From assembly GCA_902770195.1 (NCBI GenBank), contig CACXSA010000019.1:1-37975 (forward strand): 37,975 nucleotides of DNA, given 5' to 3'. The stretch comes from an uncultured Prevotellaceae bacterium (GTDB taxonomy: Bacteria > Bacteroidota > Bacteroidia > Bacteroidales > Bacteroidaceae). Each line of letters opens with the position of its first letter. The stretch's first letter is position 1. This document shows positions 24,177 to 32,053 of this stretch, one piece after another. The translations under genes were made by a program, and so were the position numbers. Under the pieces are notes generated by a model. It saw nothing but the letters and a program-made list of their open reading frames with translations, was not told the DNA's origin and searched no databases.

Positions 24177-25658
24177 ATGAAACAACTACTCTTAATTTGC
24201 ATGCTCGTAATGAGCATCCCTGGAGGGGCACAAACGTTCACGAATCCCATACTTGGCGGCGACTATCCTGACCCTACCATTATGCGCGAAGGTGAGGACT
24301 ATTACATGACCCACTCTGCTTTTGATTATCAGCCGGGACTCACCGTTTTCCATAGTAGAGACCTTATCCACTGGCAAACCATCTCGTATGCCCTCAAAAC
24401 CTATCTGGGCAGTGTATGGGCACCCGACATTTGTAAATACAAGGACCTCTACTATATTTACTTTACTGTGGCTACCCAACCTCGCAGCAACTACGTGGTA
24501 TGGGCCAGAAGTCCTAAGGGACCTTGGAGTGACCCCATCAACCTGCACGTGCGTAACATCGACCCCTGCCATGTGGTTGGTGAGGATGGTTCCCGATGGT
24601 TATTTATGAGTGCGGGCAAGCGAGTGCGGCTAACTGACGACGGACTGGCCATTGTACCAGGCACGGAGGAAACAGTTTATAACGGATGGCCCTATCCCGA
24701 GGAATGGGAGACGGAAGGCTTCTGTCTGGAAGGTCCTAAGTTGCGGAAGATTGGTAAGTACTATTACTATTTCAATGCAGAAGGAGGCACAGCAGGTCCT
24801 CCCACGAGCCACATGGTGACACAAGCCCGTTCCACCAGCATCAACGGTCCGTGGGTGAACGCGCCCAACAATCCGCTGATCCATACTTGGAGCAAAGAGG
24901 AGCGTTGGTGGAGTAAGGGACATGGTTCCGTTATTGACACTCCTGACGGTGGGTGGGTCATCGTATATCACAGCTATGAGAAAGACTTCACCTGTCTAGG
25001 ACGCCAAACGCTGATGGAACCTCTCTATCTGGATTCTGACGGATGGTTCCATCGCTATGACAGCGTTGATGTTGCCCAGCCTATCGCCAACCCCATCAAA
25101 AAGAGCTTCGGTGTTGATCGCCACGGCAGGCTTTCTGAGTTCCGCTTAGGGTTTGAATGGAAATTCTACAAGGCATTCAATCCTGAGCGGGTGAAGGTGA
25201 GCAACGGCACCCTTACGCTCCAGGCACAAGGCGACTCTCCAGGAACCTCTGCTCCGATGATGTTTGTGGCAGGCTGTCATCGTTATCAGATAGAGGCAGA
25301 AATAGAGTTGCAAGGGGATGTCACAGCAGGACTTGTCATGTATTACAACAGTCTGTTCTATCAAGGAACAGGTTTTGACAAGGAACGTCGTTATCGCTAT
25401 CGGAAAGGTGGCCAGACACGTGCTGGCATGAACACTACCCATTCCACCCACATGTGGTTACGGTTGGTCAACCGCGACAATATCATCACGGGATGGTACA
25501 GTCTTGACGGCAAGGAATGGAAGCGTGAAACATGGGGAATGGACTGCTCGGGCTACAATCATAACACGCTTTATGAGTTCCAAAGCGTATTACCGGGCAT
25601 CTTCGCTTCAGGCAATGGCTATGCCGTCTTCAAAAACTTCAAATACAGGGAGCTTTAG
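24177..25658 (+). CDS. Secreted GH43 beta-xylosidase / arabinofuranosidase
   Basis: A 493-residue secreted enzyme (signal peptide about 1-18). The five-bladed propeller spans residues about 20-300, with base Asp32 (GDYPDPT), pKa-setting Asp129 (NIDPCH) and acid Glu185 (CLEGPKL). A C-terminal concanavalin-like beta-sandwich (about 310-493, RLGFEWKFYKAFNPER onward) is the usual partner domain of GH43 xylosidases and arabinofuranosidases. The exact bond cannot be read. It follows the SemiSWEET gene by 19 bases and converges on purN. Its stop codon lies in one copy of a 12-bp direct repeat. Confidence 0.92.
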   Translation: MKQLLLICMLVMSIPGGAQTFTNPILGGDYPDPTIMREGEDYYMTHSAFDYQPGLTVFHSRDLIHWQTISYALKTYLGSVWAPDICKYKDLYYIYFTVATQPRSNYVVWARSPKGPWSDPINLHVRNIDPCHVVGEDGSRWLFMSAGKRVRLTDDGLAIVPGTEETVYNGWPYPEEWETEGFCLEGPKLRKIGKYYYYFNAEGGTAGPPTSHMVTQARSTSINGPWVNAPNNPLIHTWSKEERWWSKGHGSVIDTPDGGWVIVYHSYEKDFTCLGRQTLMEPLYLDSDGWFHRYDSVDVAQPIANPIKKSFGVDRHGRLSEFRLGFEWKFYKAFNPERVKVSNGTLTLQAQGDSPGTSAPMMFVAGCHRYQIEAEIELQGDVTAGLVMYYNSLFYQGTGFDKERRYRYRKGGQTRAGMNTTHSTHMWLRLVNRDNIITGWYSLDGKEWKRETWGMDCSGYNHNTLYEFQSVLPGIFASGNGYAVFKNFKYREL

Positions 25659-25696
25659 AATGTAAGAACTACCGTCATAAGTAACTTTAGAATGTA
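25653..25696. repeat. 12-bp direct repeat holding both convergent stop codons
   Basis: CTTTAGAATGTA occurs at 25653-25664 and 25685-25696. The first copy contains the GH43 stop (TAG, plus strand). The second contains the purN stop (TAA on the minus strand). Confidence 0.8.
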
Positions 25697-26259
25697 GATT
25701 TCAAGACCTGCTCTACAACCTTTGGGTAATATTCCATCTCCAGCAGGTGCTCCTTCTCGGCAATGTCGTCCACACTATCTGTGGGCGACAATTGTGTCTT
25801 ATACTGGGCTATGATTTCACCACTATCACAAATGGGTGTCACATAATGTACCGTCATTCCGGTTTCCGTCTCGCCAGCAGCCTTTACTGCCTCATGAACA
25901 TGATGTCCCCACATTCCCTTGCCACCATACTTAGGCAATAGTGCCGGATGAATGTTGATGATACGACGTGGGAAAGCCTCAATTAGGAAGTCGGGTACCA
26001 GAGGCAGGAATCCTGCCAGCACAATAAAGTCTATATCATACTTTTCCAGCAAAGGCATCATTACCTTGGCATCGTTCAGTTCAGCCTTTGGAGTTATTGC
26101 TGTTGGCACACCATGGTTTCTTGCCCTCACTAGCGCATAGGCATCAGCCTTATTACTCACTACCAAGGCACAGCAAACGTAGTCCGACCCTTTGAAATAG
26201 TTTATCAGATTCTCACAATTCGAGCCTCCTCCGGAGACAAAAATGGCTAAGTTTATCAT
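25687..26259 (-). CDS. purN: Phosphoribosylglycinamide formyltransferase
   Basis: A 190-residue enzyme of purine synthesis that transfers a formyl group from 10-formyl-THF to GAR. The catalytic triad is Asn102, His104 (IINIHPALLPKYGG) and Asp145 (CDSGEII). The N-terminal loop FVSGGGSNCENL binds the phosphate. Length is normal. Its start overlaps the mutY stop by four bases (26256-26259), so it is coupled to mutY, an arrangement with no known functional link. Confidence 0.97.
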   Translation of the reverse strand: MINLAIFVSGGGSNCENLINYFKGSDYVCCALVVSNKADAYALVRARNHGVPTAITPKAELNDAKVMMPLLEKYDIDFIVLAGFLPLVPDFLIEAFPRRIINIHPALLPKYGGKGMWGHHVHEAVKAAGETETGMTVHYVTPICDSGEIIAQYKTQLSPTDSVDDIAEKEHLLEMEYYPKVVEQVLKSTF

Positions 26260-27254
26260 GATTTATCCAGTTTGTTTTTATTGATTTCATCCAGCATGAT
26301 TTCTACCAGTCGAGGTACTCCGTACTGGTCCCAATCTTCCTCCTTGATCCAACAGTAGTCATCAGGCAATACAGGTTGCTGCTCAGGTTCCCACAACCAG
26401 AAGTCGGCATAGATAACCCGATGGGTCAACACATGCTTCACGTCTTTACGAATCAGTATAGCACCCTCAGGAACCCGTTCCACCAACCAAGGTTCATAGA
26501 GCCCCTGCCATATATCGTCTTCACCACGTCGATGGATAGCCGTCATATTATTATACCTTATATATATATAGGTTAGGTGGCGTTCCTTTACTTTCAGCGT
26601 CTTCTGCTTTGCAGGCAGTTCGCCTATCCTTCCCTCACGCAATGCCACACACGTCTCCTGTAAAGGGCATTCCATACATCGGGGCGACATAGGAGTACAA
26701 ATCAAAGCCCCGAAATCCATCATACCTTGGTTATATGCAGAGGCTTCGTTTTCAGGCAACAATGCCTGGGCCAATGCAGCAAATTCGTGCTTGCCTTCCG
26801 TTGTATTAATGGGCGTGCTGATGCCATAATGGCGTGACAGCACTCTATACACATTGCCATCCACCACAGCCACCGGCATCCCAAAGGCTATCGAACCGAT
26901 GGCAGCGGCAGTATAGTCCCCCACTCCTTTCATGCTTCTGATGCCCTCCATCGTTTGTGGAAACTCACCCATTGCCACCACTTGCTGAGCAGCTTTATGC
27001 AGGTTACGTGCACGACTATAGTAGCCCAGTCCTTGCCATAGACGTAAAACCTCGTCCTCTGTGGCAGCAGCCAGACTCTCTACGGTTGGCCATCGCTTCA
27101 TGAAGCGCTCCCAGTAGGGGCGACCCTGCTCTATGCGCGTCTGCTGCAATATGATTTCCGACAGCCAGATGGCATACGCATCCCTTGTCTCACGCCAAGG
27201 TAGCATCCTTCCGTTCTCCCGAAACCATTCCAATATAGCAGTGGTAAAACTCAT
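26256..27254 (-). CDS. mutY: A/G-specific adenine glycosylase MutY
   Basis: A 332-residue base-excision repair enzyme that removes adenine opposite 8-oxoguanine. Catalytic Glu33 (LSEIILQQT) and Asp132 (VDGNVYRVLSR), the helix-hairpin-helix MKGVGDYTAAAIG, and four iron-sulfur cysteines (Cys186, 193, 196, 202) are present. A C-terminal NUDIX-like domain (about 225-332) recognises the oxidised base. The frame is open to 27293, but the ATG at 27254 is preferred because the promoter's -7 element lies at 27263-27270. The tail of the protein overlaps purN. Confidence 0.96.
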   Translation of the reverse strand: MSFTTAILEWFRENGRMLPWRETRDAYAIWLSEIILQQTRIEQGRPYWERFMKRWPTVESLAAATEDEVLRLWQGLGYYSRARNLHKAAQQVVAMGEFPQTMEGIRSMKGVGDYTAAAIGSIAFGMPVAVVDGNVYRVLSRHYGISTPINTTEGKHEFAALAQALLPENEASAYNQGMMDFGALICTPMSPRCMECPLQETCVALREGRIGELPAKQKTLKVKERHLTYIYIRYNNMTAIHRRGEDDIWQGLYEPWLVERVPEGAILIRKDVKHVLTHRVIYADFWLWEPEQQPVLPDDYCWIKEEDWDQYGVPRLVEIMLDEINKNKLDKS

Positions 27255-27262
27255 AATCGCTG

Positions 27263-27294
27263 CGAAGGTACAAAGAAAAAGTGGGACTGCCAAA
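27263..27294 (-). promoter_or_regulatory. mutY promoter nested in the upstream terminator
   Basis: The minus-strand -7 element TACCTTCG (27263-27270) has TTTG (27291-27294) 20 bases upstream. That TTTG lies in the loop of the terminator hairpin of the preceding gene. Confidence 0.6.
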
Positions 27295-27311
27295 CGACCG
27301 CCCCACTTTTT
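27276..27311 (-). terminator. Terminator of the cytidylate-kinase-like gene
   Basis: AAAAAGTGGG and CCCACTTTTT form a 10-bp stem with a run of T on either side, so it can work in both directions. On the minus strand it follows the kinase-like gene by about 25 bases. Confidence 0.82.
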
Positions 27312-27335
27312 CTTTATTTTTCCTTAAGCTCATCC

Positions 27336-27956
27336 TTACTCTATGCAATGCATCAAGAAGTCAACGGCACCGTTAACACCAAATTTCCGGACATCCAGTG
27401 AGATGTCGTAGTTAGTAGCATCCAGCCAGTCACGTCCTGTGAACATCTTGGTATAAAGCTGACGGCTGTAGTCGTTATCCACTATCATGGCTGCTGCATC
27501 ATATTCGCTGATATCATATTTCTCTGCAATACGACGCTTGCGGCAGTCTATACTGGAATGGATAAAGATTTTCAACGCATTGGAGTGATTGGCGAAGATA
27601 TCAAAGCCACAACGTCCCACAATGACGAACGACTCCGTAGAGGCTATACGCTTGATAGCATCACACTGAGCCTTGAAAAGCTCATGGCTCGTCTTATCCT
27701 GTTCCTGACCACTATACTGATTGCTAGCCATATAGTTACGATAGAAATTGGTAAAGTCGTCGCGCCACAATGGATTGCGCGCTTCAATGTTCTCCACCGC
27801 TTCCTCTACCGCATTAATACGAGAAGCTACTTCGTTCAGTATTTGCTTGTCGAGCAACTTCACGCCAAGTCTCCGTGCCAGTTCTGCACCAATCTCATGC
27901 CCACCCGTACCAAATTGTCGACTGATGGTAATAACAAATTTTTCCTCCTTATTCAT
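27336..27956 (-). CDS. Cytidylate-kinase-like protein
   Basis: A 206-residue cytoplasmic P-loop protein of the cytidylate-kinase-like family (PF13189-type). The start ITISRQFGTGGHEIGAELARRLG is a modified Walker A. VIVGRCGFDIF and the RKRRIAEKYDIS and DNDYSRQLYTKMFTGRDW lid-like region follow. This family is widespread in Bacteroides and Clostridia next to unrelated genes. True CMP kinase activity is not established for it; the housekeeping Cmk is a different, longer-conserved protein. A promoter lies 78 bases upstream, facing mrp. Confidence 0.88.
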   Translation of the reverse strand: MNKEEKFVITISRQFGTGGHEIGAELARRLGVKLLDKQILNEVASRINAVEEAVENIEARNPLWRDDFTNFYRNYMASNQYSGQEQDKTSHELFKAQCDAIKRIASTESFVIVGRCGFDIFANHSNALKIFIHSSIDCRKRRIAEKYDISEYDAAAMIVDNDYSRQLYTKMFTGRDWLDATNYDISLDVRKFGVNGAVDFLMHCIE

Positions 27957-28033
27957 AGTCTTGATTTTTTAATTAGTACCCTCTGTTTTTACTCTTTAGC
28001 AATGTTACAAAGCAACAATGCCATCGTATGATG

Positions 28034-28064
28034 CAAAGATACGAAAAAAAAAGAGAAAAACAAA
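28034..28064 (-). promoter_or_regulatory. Promoter of the cytidylate-kinase-like gene
   Basis: The minus-strand TATCTTTG (28034-28041) has TTTG (28061-28064) exactly 19 bases upstream. It is divergent from the mrp promoter 42 bases away. Confidence 0.75.
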
Positions 28065-28082
28065 GTAAAAGACTTTTTTTTA

Positions 28083-28112
28083 TTGTTTTTCCCATGATTA
28101 TTTGTATCTTTG
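28083..28112 (+). promoter_or_regulatory. mrp promoter
   Basis: TTG (28083-28085), 19 bases, then TATCTTTG (28105-28112). It excludes the upstream part of the open frame and supports the start at 28136/28139. Confidence 0.7.
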
Positions 28113-28138
28113 CAGTCCTAACAAAAGAAAGGCGAATG

Positions 28139-29236
28139 ATGACATTATACCCCAAACTGATTATGGATGCGCTGGCAACGGTAACGTATGCCGGCACCAA
28201 GAAGAATCTGGTAGAAAGCCAGATGGTTGCTGACCAGCCTGCTATCAATGGCAACAAGGTAACTGTAGTACTTGAATTTCCACGTGACACCGACCCATTC
28301 CTCAAATCAACCGTTAAGGCGGCTGAAGCAGCTATCAAGTACCATTGCGGAAAAGAGGTGGAAGTTGAAATACAGACCGAATTCAAGTCGAAGCCCCGTC
28401 CCGAGGTAGGCAAACTGCTGCCCCATGTGAAGAATATTATCGCAGTAAGCTCTGGAAAAGGTGGTGTGGGAAAAAGCACCGTGTCGGCAAATCTGGCTAT
28501 TGCCTTAGCTCGTCTGGGTTATAAGGTGGGACTACTTGACACCGACATCTTCGGTCCTTCTATGCCTAAGATGTTCAATTGCGAAGATGCCCGTCCCTAT
28601 GCCGTTGAGGTGGATGGACGCCAGCTTATCGAGCCCATAGAAGCCTATGGTGTGAAATTGCTTTCCATTGGTTTTTTCGTCTCTCCCGAGACGGCTACAC
28701 TTTGGCGAGGCGGAATGGCAACAAACGCCCTGAAACAACTCATTGCAGATGCCAACTGGGGAGAACTTGACTATTTCATACTCGACACCCCTCCTGGAAC
28801 CAGCGATATTCACCTGACGCTACTTCAGACATTAAGTATCACAGGTGCCGTCATTGTATCGACACCACAGCAAGTAGCCCTGGCTGATGCCAGAAAGGGA
28901 ATAGACATGTATCGCAACGAGAAAGTAAATGTGCCCATTCTCGGACTCATTGAAAATATGGCATGGTTTACTCCTGCCGAACTGCCTGAGAACAAATATT
29001 ACATCTTTGGAAAAGAAGGCTGTAAGAAACTTGCTGAGGAGATGAATGTACCCCTTCTGGCACAAATCCCATTAGTTCAAAGCATCTGCGACAGTGGTGA
29101 TCGAGGTGAGCCTGCTGCACTCAGCAGCGACACCGCTACGGGCCTAGCCTTCATCAACCTGGCACAATCTGTAGTTACCGTTGTCAACAAGCGCAATCGC
29201 GAACAGTCTCCCACCAAGATTGTAGGCATTAAATAA
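28139..29236 (+). CDS. mrp: Mrp/NBP35-family iron-sulfur carrier ATPase
   Basis: A 365-residue cytoplasmic protein. An N-terminal DUF59/MIP18-like domain (about 1-80) is followed by a ParA-like P-loop ATPase with the deviant Walker A SSGKGGVGKST (residues 104-114) and the later LDTDIFGPSMP and LDTPPGTSDIHL motifs. Mrp/ApbC proteins carry Fe-S clusters to target enzymes. The C-terminal Cys-x-x-Cys of many proteobacterial relatives is absent here, where MAWFTPAELPENKYYIFG is found. The start at MTLYPKL is chosen from the family; an ATG three bases earlier is equally possible. A bidirectional terminator follows. Confidence 0.95.
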   Translation: MTLYPKLIMDALATVTYAGTKKNLVESQMVADQPAINGNKVTVVLEFPRDTDPFLKSTVKAAEAAIKYHCGKEVEVEIQTEFKSKPRPEVGKLLPHVKNIIAVSSGKGGVGKSTVSANLAIALARLGYKVGLLDTDIFGPSMPKMFNCEDARPYAVEVDGRQLIEPIEAYGVKLLSIGFFVSPETATLWRGGMATNALKQLIADANWGELDYFILDTPPGTSDIHLTLLQTLSITGAVIVSTPQQVALADARKGIDMYRNEKVNVPILGLIENMAWFTPAELPENKYYIFGKEGCKKLAEEMNVPLLAQIPLVQSICDSGDRGEPAALSSDTATGLAFINLAQSVVTVVNKRNREQSPTKIVGIK

Positions 29237-29245
29237 AAAGTGATG

Positions 29246-29294
29246 AAAAAGAATAGGAGCGGAACTCTTGATGAGTCTCGCCCCTATTCTTTTT
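29246..29294. terminator. Bidirectional terminator between mrp and the GH57 gene
   Basis: AAAAAGAATAGG (29246-29257) and CCTATTCTTTTT (29283-29294) form a 12-bp stem, with A/T runs giving a T-tract on both strands. It serves the convergent genes on each side. Confidence 0.88.
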
Positions 29295-29312
29295 GAATAA
29301 TCAGAGGGATTA

Positions 29313-30728
29313 CTACTCTGCCTTCTTCTCCTCAACAGGTTTGGCTGCTACCTTCTTGGCTGCTGGCTTTTTAGCAGCAGGTTTTTTAGCAGCAGACTTT
29401 TTAGGGTCAGCCGGTTTCTCTTCCTTCTCGGGTTCAAATTTTTCCAACCGAGCCTTCAGACGAGTAATCTCAGCATCCTTCATCTCAATCTCATCACCCT
29501 GGTTACGGATGGTAGTGAGTAGAGCATTCAGCTCATCATTCTCGATTTCGAGAGGATACAAAGCATTTACTCTATTGATAAAGTCACCCAGAATATTCAT
29601 ATAGTTGGTGAAGGCATCGAACGGTCCACTATAGATACCGCGATCCAAACCTACGTTAGAGGGTTTGGTGGTCATGAAACGGAAGTTGTTAGAAGCCTGC
29701 AGGTAGTCCCAGTCCTGATTGATGCGTGGGTCATCGGCAATGCGCAGACGGTCTGCTACAGAATACAGCTTGTTAAAGGCTTCACGCTGCATAGCGTTAC
29801 CCAACCAGCAAGAGCAGTCGCGCTCTTCGTCAACCCATGACAAGGTATCGGGCACATCGAGGTTGCCTACACTCTTCACCTTCATGCATATCTCAGTAGG
29901 TGTTGAGAAGGTGATTCCCTTCTCCTTGGCACATGCGGGCAGAGCTTTCAGAAATTCAAGGATGTTTGAGCTAAGAGGCTGTGCGATACCCAATGCCGAG
30001 AGTTCCATGAATATATTGATAATCTGCTCCTCTTCAGGGAAGCGTGCAATACGGTCGATGTAAGCATCTGCAAACAGAGGATAACCCTCCCAATCGGGAT
30101 TGTTAAAGCGCAATGAGATATCATCTGACAGCTCTACATCACGGAGCAACAGCTTCAAGTTCGGAGCGATGTTACAGTTGTAAACATAGTGAGGGCTCTT
30201 CCATCCCAACACATGCTTAGCACCCTCGGTCAGCATACCCTTGAAGCCCATGGCGGCAATCTGTCCACCAATGTCGTCAGAGTAGATCAGCGACGAGTTA
30301 CGGGCTACGGTAGGCTTCTTGCCGAACAGTTCCTCAATCTTAGCACACTGCTTCTTGACATCGAGTGCAAAAGTCTCTTCGTTTGCCAGGGATGACAAGC
30401 CATGAGAATAAGGTTCTGCAAGGAACTCTATGCAACCTGTCTGGTTCAGTTCCTGCAACTTCTCAATCACCTGTGGAGCATGATATTCCAACTGCTCAAT
30501 ACCTGTTCCTGAGAGTGAGAAGGCTACTTTGAAATACTGGCCATTTTCACGTATCATGTCGCCGATAGCATTCAGGGCAGGCATGTAGCTGCGATTGGCA
30601 ATGTCTGTAATGCTGCGCTCGTTCTCATAGTCATCGTAGTAATAATGGTCTGTACCGATGTCAAAGAAACGATAGCGCTTCAGATGAATTATCTGATGTA
30701 TCTCGAAATATAAACAAATTGTTTTCAT
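29313..30728 (-). CDS. GH57 alpha-amylase family protein of the glycogen cluster
   Basis: A 471-residue cytoplasmic protein of family GH57, starting MKTICLYFEIHQ with YFDIGTDHYY-like following motifs, EFLAEPYSHGL, and FMELSALG. It has no signal peptide. GH57 members are alpha-amylases, 4-alpha-glucanotransferases or branching enzymes. Together with the next two genes upstream it matches the conserved Bacteroidetes glycogen set (debranching enzyme, glycosyltransferase, GH57), so it probably remodels glycogen. The last 40 residues are a repetitive Lys/Ala/Pro tail (AAKKPAAKK units) preceded by a short coiled coil (about 400-430). The tail resembles histone H1-like tails and is probably disordered. 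Confidence 0.9.
   Translation of the reverse strand: MKTICLYFEIHQIIHLKRYRFFDIGTDHYYYDDYENERSITDIANRSYMPALNAIGDMIRENGQYFKVAFSLSGTGIEQLEYHAPQVIEKLQELNQTGCIEFLAEPYSHGLSSLANEETFALDVKKQCAKIEELFGKKPTVARNSSLIYSDDIGGQIAAMGFKGMLTEGAKHVLGWKSPHYVYNCNIAPNLKLLLRDVELSDDISLRFNNPDWEGYPLFADAYIDRIARFPEEEQIINIFMELSALGIAQPLSSNILEFLKALPACAKEKGITFSTPTEICMKVKSVGNLDVPDTLSWVDEERDCSCWLGNAMQREAFNKLYSVADRLRIADDPRINQDWDYLQASNNFRFMTTKPSNVGLDRGIYSGPFDAFTNYMNILGDFINRVNALYPLEIENDELNALLTTIRNQGDEIEMKDAEITRLKARLEKFEPEKEEKPADPKKSAAKKPAAKKPAAKKVAAKPVEEKKAE
29335..29403 (-). repeat. Codon repeat for the Lys/Ala/Pro tail
   Basis: Near-repeats of 15-18 bases (GCTGCTAAAAAACCT and variants) encode AAKKP units at the GH57 C-terminus. 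Such tracts change length easily. Confidence 0.7.
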
Positions 30729-30767
30729 AAACTTTAAACTTTAAACTTTAAACTATAAACTTTAAAT
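30729..30767. repeat. CTTTAAA tandem phrase between two glycogen genes
   Basis: Four near-tandem CTTTAAA units with one CTATAAA fill the 41-base gap between the glycosyltransferase stop and the GH57 start. The GH57 ribosome binding site, if any, lies in this repeat. Confidence 0.75.
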
Positions 30768-30769
30768 CA

Positions 30770-32041
30770 TCACTGTTCCCAGCCAAGCGTTCTCTTGTAG
30801 AGTGTGGCAATCCATGCACCAACCTTCTCCCATGTGATCTGGTCAACTTCGTTCTTTCCTTCTTCTTTCAGATACTGGAAGAGTGACTCGTTGGCACAGA
30901 TGGAATAGATGGCATCTGCCAGAGCGTGGATGTCCCAATAATCTACCTTAATGCAGTTGGTCAGAATCTCAGCACATCCCGACTGTTTCGAGATAATAGA
31001 TGGTGTTCCGCACTGCATGGCCTCCAAAGGTGAGATACCGAATGGCTCTGATACAGAAGGCATCACATAGACATCGGAATCCTTTAGACATTCATAAACC
31101 TGCTTACCACGCATAAAGCCTGGGAAGTGGAAACGGTCGGCAATGCCACGTTCAGCAGCCAGATGAATCATGGCGTTCATCATATCGCCCGAACCTGCCA
31201 TGCAGAAACGAACGTTACGAGTACGACGAATCACCATATTGGCAGCCTCAACAAAGTATTCCGGTCCCTTCTGCATCGTGATGCGTCCGAGGAAGGTCAC
31301 CACCTTGTCCTTACCCGTGTGGTCTGGACGAGGAATGGCCTGATATTCCTCCGGCAATGGATAAACGGCATTGTGGACAGTAAAGCACTTGCGCGGATCC
31401 TGGTGATACTGGTTGATAACCGTTTGACGGGTCAACTCAGACACACACATGATGCAGTCGGCATTGTCCATACCATTCTTCTCTATCGAGTAAACCGTTG
31501 GATTCACCTTACCGCGGCTACGGTCGAAGTCGGTAGCATGCACGTGGATGCATAATGGCTTACCGCTGACCTGCTTGGCATGGATACCGGCAGGATAGGT
31601 CAGCCAGTCGTGAGCGTGGATAATGTCATAGTCAAGCGTACGGGCTACCACACCGGCAATAATCGAGTAATTGTTGATTTCCTCATGCAGATTACCAGGA
31701 TAGCCCCCTGCAAACTCCATCGCACCCAAATCATTGACATGCATGTAATTGAAATCAGCATACAAATGGTCGCGCAGACGGAAATAGAGATCAGGATCCA
31801 TAATGTTGCCGACGCGCTCACGGACATAATCAGCAGTAACGTCACGATAAGCAATAGGTACAGCATTCATGGCCACTATATTGCAAGCAGAGCGGTCTTC
31901 ATCACCGAATGGCTTCGGCAGACAAAGCGTAATATCCATATTGCCCTGGGCATGCAGACCCTGTGAGATACCATAGTTAGCGGTGGCCAGTCCACCAAAC
32001 ACGTGAGGAGGATACTCCCATCCAAACATTAAAACTTTCAT
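30770..32041 (-). CDS. Glycogen synthase-like glycosyltransferase (GT4/GT5-type fold)
   Basis: A 423-residue GT-B enzyme. It begins MKVLMFGWEYPPHVFGGLAT, with the glycine-rich acceptor loop common to glycogen synthases and GT4. HAHDWLTYPAGI follows, and then the donor domain with FLGRITMQKGPEYFVEAA and SVSEPFGISPLEAMQCGTP (the E-x7-E motif). In the conserved cluster of Bacteroides it is annotated as glycogen synthase; the glucose donor is not evident. A strong ribosome binding site (AAGGAGGAG) sits six bases before the ATG, in the 12-base gap after the debranching gene. Confidence 0.9.
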   Translation of the reverse strand: MKVLMFGWEYPPHVFGGLATANYGISQGLHAQGNMDITLCLPKPFGDEDRSACNIVAMNAVPIAYRDVTADYVRERVGNIMDPDLYFRLRDHLYADFNYMHVNDLGAMEFAGGYPGNLHEEINNYSIIAGVVARTLDYDIIHAHDWLTYPAGIHAKQVSGKPLCIHVHATDFDRSRGKVNPTVYSIEKNGMDNADCIMCVSELTRQTVINQYHQDPRKCFTVHNAVYPLPEEYQAIPRPDHTGKDKVVTFLGRITMQKGPEYFVEAANMVIRRTRNVRFCMAGSGDMMNAMIHLAAERGIADRFHFPGFMRGKQVYECLKDSDVYVMPSVSEPFGISPLEAMQCGTPSIISKQSGCAEILTNCIKVDYWDIHALADAIYSICANESLFQYLKEEGKNEVDQITWEKVGAWIATLYKRTLGWEQ

Positions 32042-32053
32042 AGCTTCTCCTCC

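Noticed and set aside
27255-27293. Longer MutY start adding 13 residues
   Set aside because: The region holds the -7 element of the mutY promoter, and family members begin near the ATG at 27254.
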